DNA of 64,000 bases, taken from the NCBI RefSeq assembly GCF_030433855.1, contig NZ_JARUXC010000002.1, positions 310,001 to 374,000 of the forward strand, written 5' to 3'. Position 1 is the stretch's first letter. Each line of letters opens with the position of its first letter. Positions 63,270-64,000 of the stretch are shown here, one piece after another. Below the pieces are notes generated by a model. That model ran no database searches. It was not told where the DNA came from and worked only from the letters and a program-made list of their open reading frames with translations. Source of the DNA: Agreia sp. PsM10. Lineage in GTDB: Bacteria > Actinomycetota > Actinomycetes > Actinomycetales > Microbacteriaceae. The translations under genes were made by a program, and so were the position numbers.

Positions 63270-64000
63270 ATGACCGATATCGCAGACGGCTCGCAACCGG
63301 ATGCCGCGGGCCTGGCCGGCGACGCCCTGTTGCGCCGGGTGCGCACCGGCAACGCGTTCGAGGACACCGTCTCGAGGCTGCTGCAGACGATCCGCCTGGG
63401 CGTTGTCTCACCGGGGGAGGCCCTGCCCAGCGAACGCGACCTCGCGCTGCGCTTCGGGGTGAGCCGCGACACGGTGCGCGACGCGATCAAGGCGCTCGCG
63501 GATGCCGGTTTCCTGGTCTCGCGGCGCGGGCGCTACGGAGGCACGTTCGTCAGCGATCGGGTTCCGCTCGTCGGCCTCAGCGGAGTGCTCGACGACGCGG
63601 CGCCGCAGTCCGAGACGGTGACGGCGGAAGATCTCGACGACGTGCTCGGCCTCCGCGACATCCTCGAGGTCGGAGCCGCCCGCGCCGCGGCGGATCGCGC
63701 ACTCACGAAGGCGCAGCGCGAACTGCTCTGGAGCAGCCTGCGCGAGACCGCCGAGGCGTCGGCCGACGACTATCGGCGGCTGGACTCACGCCTGCACCTT
63801 GCCATCGGAGAGCTCGTGGGCGTGCCGTCGCTCATGCCGCTGCTGGCCGACAACCGCATGAGGATCAACGAGTTCCTCGACCACATCCCCCTGCTCGAGC
63901 GCAACATCGCGCACTCGAACGAGCAGCACGAGCAGATCGTCCTCGCGATCCTCACGGGAGACGCGGACAGGGCGGCGGTCACGATGCGTGAACACCTCGA
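63270..64000 (+). CDS. FadR/GntR-family regulator with FCD domain (partial)
   Basis: Open from ATG 63270 to the window end (243 codons, C-terminus missing). The N-terminal winged helix (LPSERDLALRFGVSRDTVRDAIKALADAGFLVSRRGRYGGTFVSD) is followed by an FCD ligand domain with LGLRDILEVGAARAAA, DSRLHLAIGELVGVPSL, and HSNEQHEQIVLAILTGDADRA, including the expected metal-binding Asp/His residues. It is last in the amine catabolic run and is the probable controller of the divergent promoter region at 58747-58992. Confidence 0.88.
   Translation, partial: MTDIADGSQPDAAGLAGDALLRRVRTGNAFEDTVSRLLQTIRLGVVSPGEALPSERDLALRFGVSRDTVRDAIKALADAGFLVSRRGRYGGTFVSDRVPLVGLSGVLDDAAPQSETVTAEDLDDVLGLRDILEVGAARAAADRALTKAQRELLWSSLRETAEASADDYRRLDSRLHLAIGELVGVPSLMPLLADNRMRINEFLDHIPLLERNIAHSNEQHEQIVLAILTGDADRAAVTMREHL

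Overview
The window reads as a chromosomal segment of a high-GC actinobacterium, most likely a member of the Microbacteriaceae (family-level inference). The pointers are two WhiB proteins, MtrA-MtrB-LpqB, a PdtaS-type kinase, DUF3499, DUF5719 and Rv3235-family proteins, frequent GTG/TTG starts, and many 4-base ATGA/GTGA gene overlaps. The central part (about 6.7-41.5 kb) is a shuffled version of the block that in Mycobacterium tuberculosis runs from whiB1/pdtaS (Rv3219/Rv3220c) through secA1, lpqB, mtrB, mtrA and sahH to manA and whiB2 (Rv3260c). Rv numbers are from memory.

Layout. 1-5.3 kb: an envelope-glycan locus with a GtrA flippase (cut by the window edge), a GT-C-like membrane protein, a dolichol-phosphate-mannose-synthase-like GT2 and two tandem O-antigen-ligase paralogs. 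5.4-8 kb: a glutaryl-CoA-dehydrogenase-like enzyme and manA. 8-9.25 kb: an AbiEi/DUF559-type gene bracketed by two 89-bp inverted-repeat elements. 9.3-19.4 kb: a GlxA/AraC regulator, a tiny membrane peptide, galE, whiB2-like, a very large membrane glycosyltransferase, DUF5719, a degenerate zincin, DUF3499 and ahcY. 19.5-27 kb: RDD, SpoIIM-like, DUF58, MoxR, DUF4350, DUF4129 and a polytopic membrane protein. 27-36.4 kb: mtrA-mtrB-lpqB-comF-hpf-secA and an Rv3235-family protein. 36.7-41.5 kb: an unknown 204-aa protein, a BldC-like regulator, SAF and CpaE-like proteins, pdtaS and whiB1. 41.7-50.3 kb: a membrane protein, DUF2200, Bcp peroxiredoxin, tRNA-Lys, a proline-rich membrane protein, two alpha/beta hydrolases, arfB, a GH15 enzyme and a divergent G6PDH. 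50.35-57.04 kb: a compact minus-strand operon of a MoxR ATPase, a zincin+VWA protein, a PaaK-like adenylate-forming enzyme and two proteins I do not recognise, with a small gene just upstream. 57.2-64 kb: a gamma-glutamylation catabolic cluster (ethanolamine-type permease, GlnA-like ligase, PuuD-like hydrolase, aldehyde dehydrogenase, SDR, FadR-type regulator cut by the window end).

How the genes work together. The two most unusual loci are the MoxR/VWA/adenylate-forming operon, whose gene overlaps suggest one multi-subunit machine, and the AbiEi/DUF559 gene whose stop codon lies inside one of its flanking repeats. The last cluster probably imports and degrades ethanolamine or a related amine through a gamma-glutamyl intermediate. 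A perfect 15-bp palindrome just downstream of the ligase promoter is a candidate operator for the regulator. Several core genes have a TANNNT hexamer 7-10 nt before the start codon, as expected for leaderless mRNAs. No gene-free stretch exceeds 300 bases; the longest gaps are described as features.
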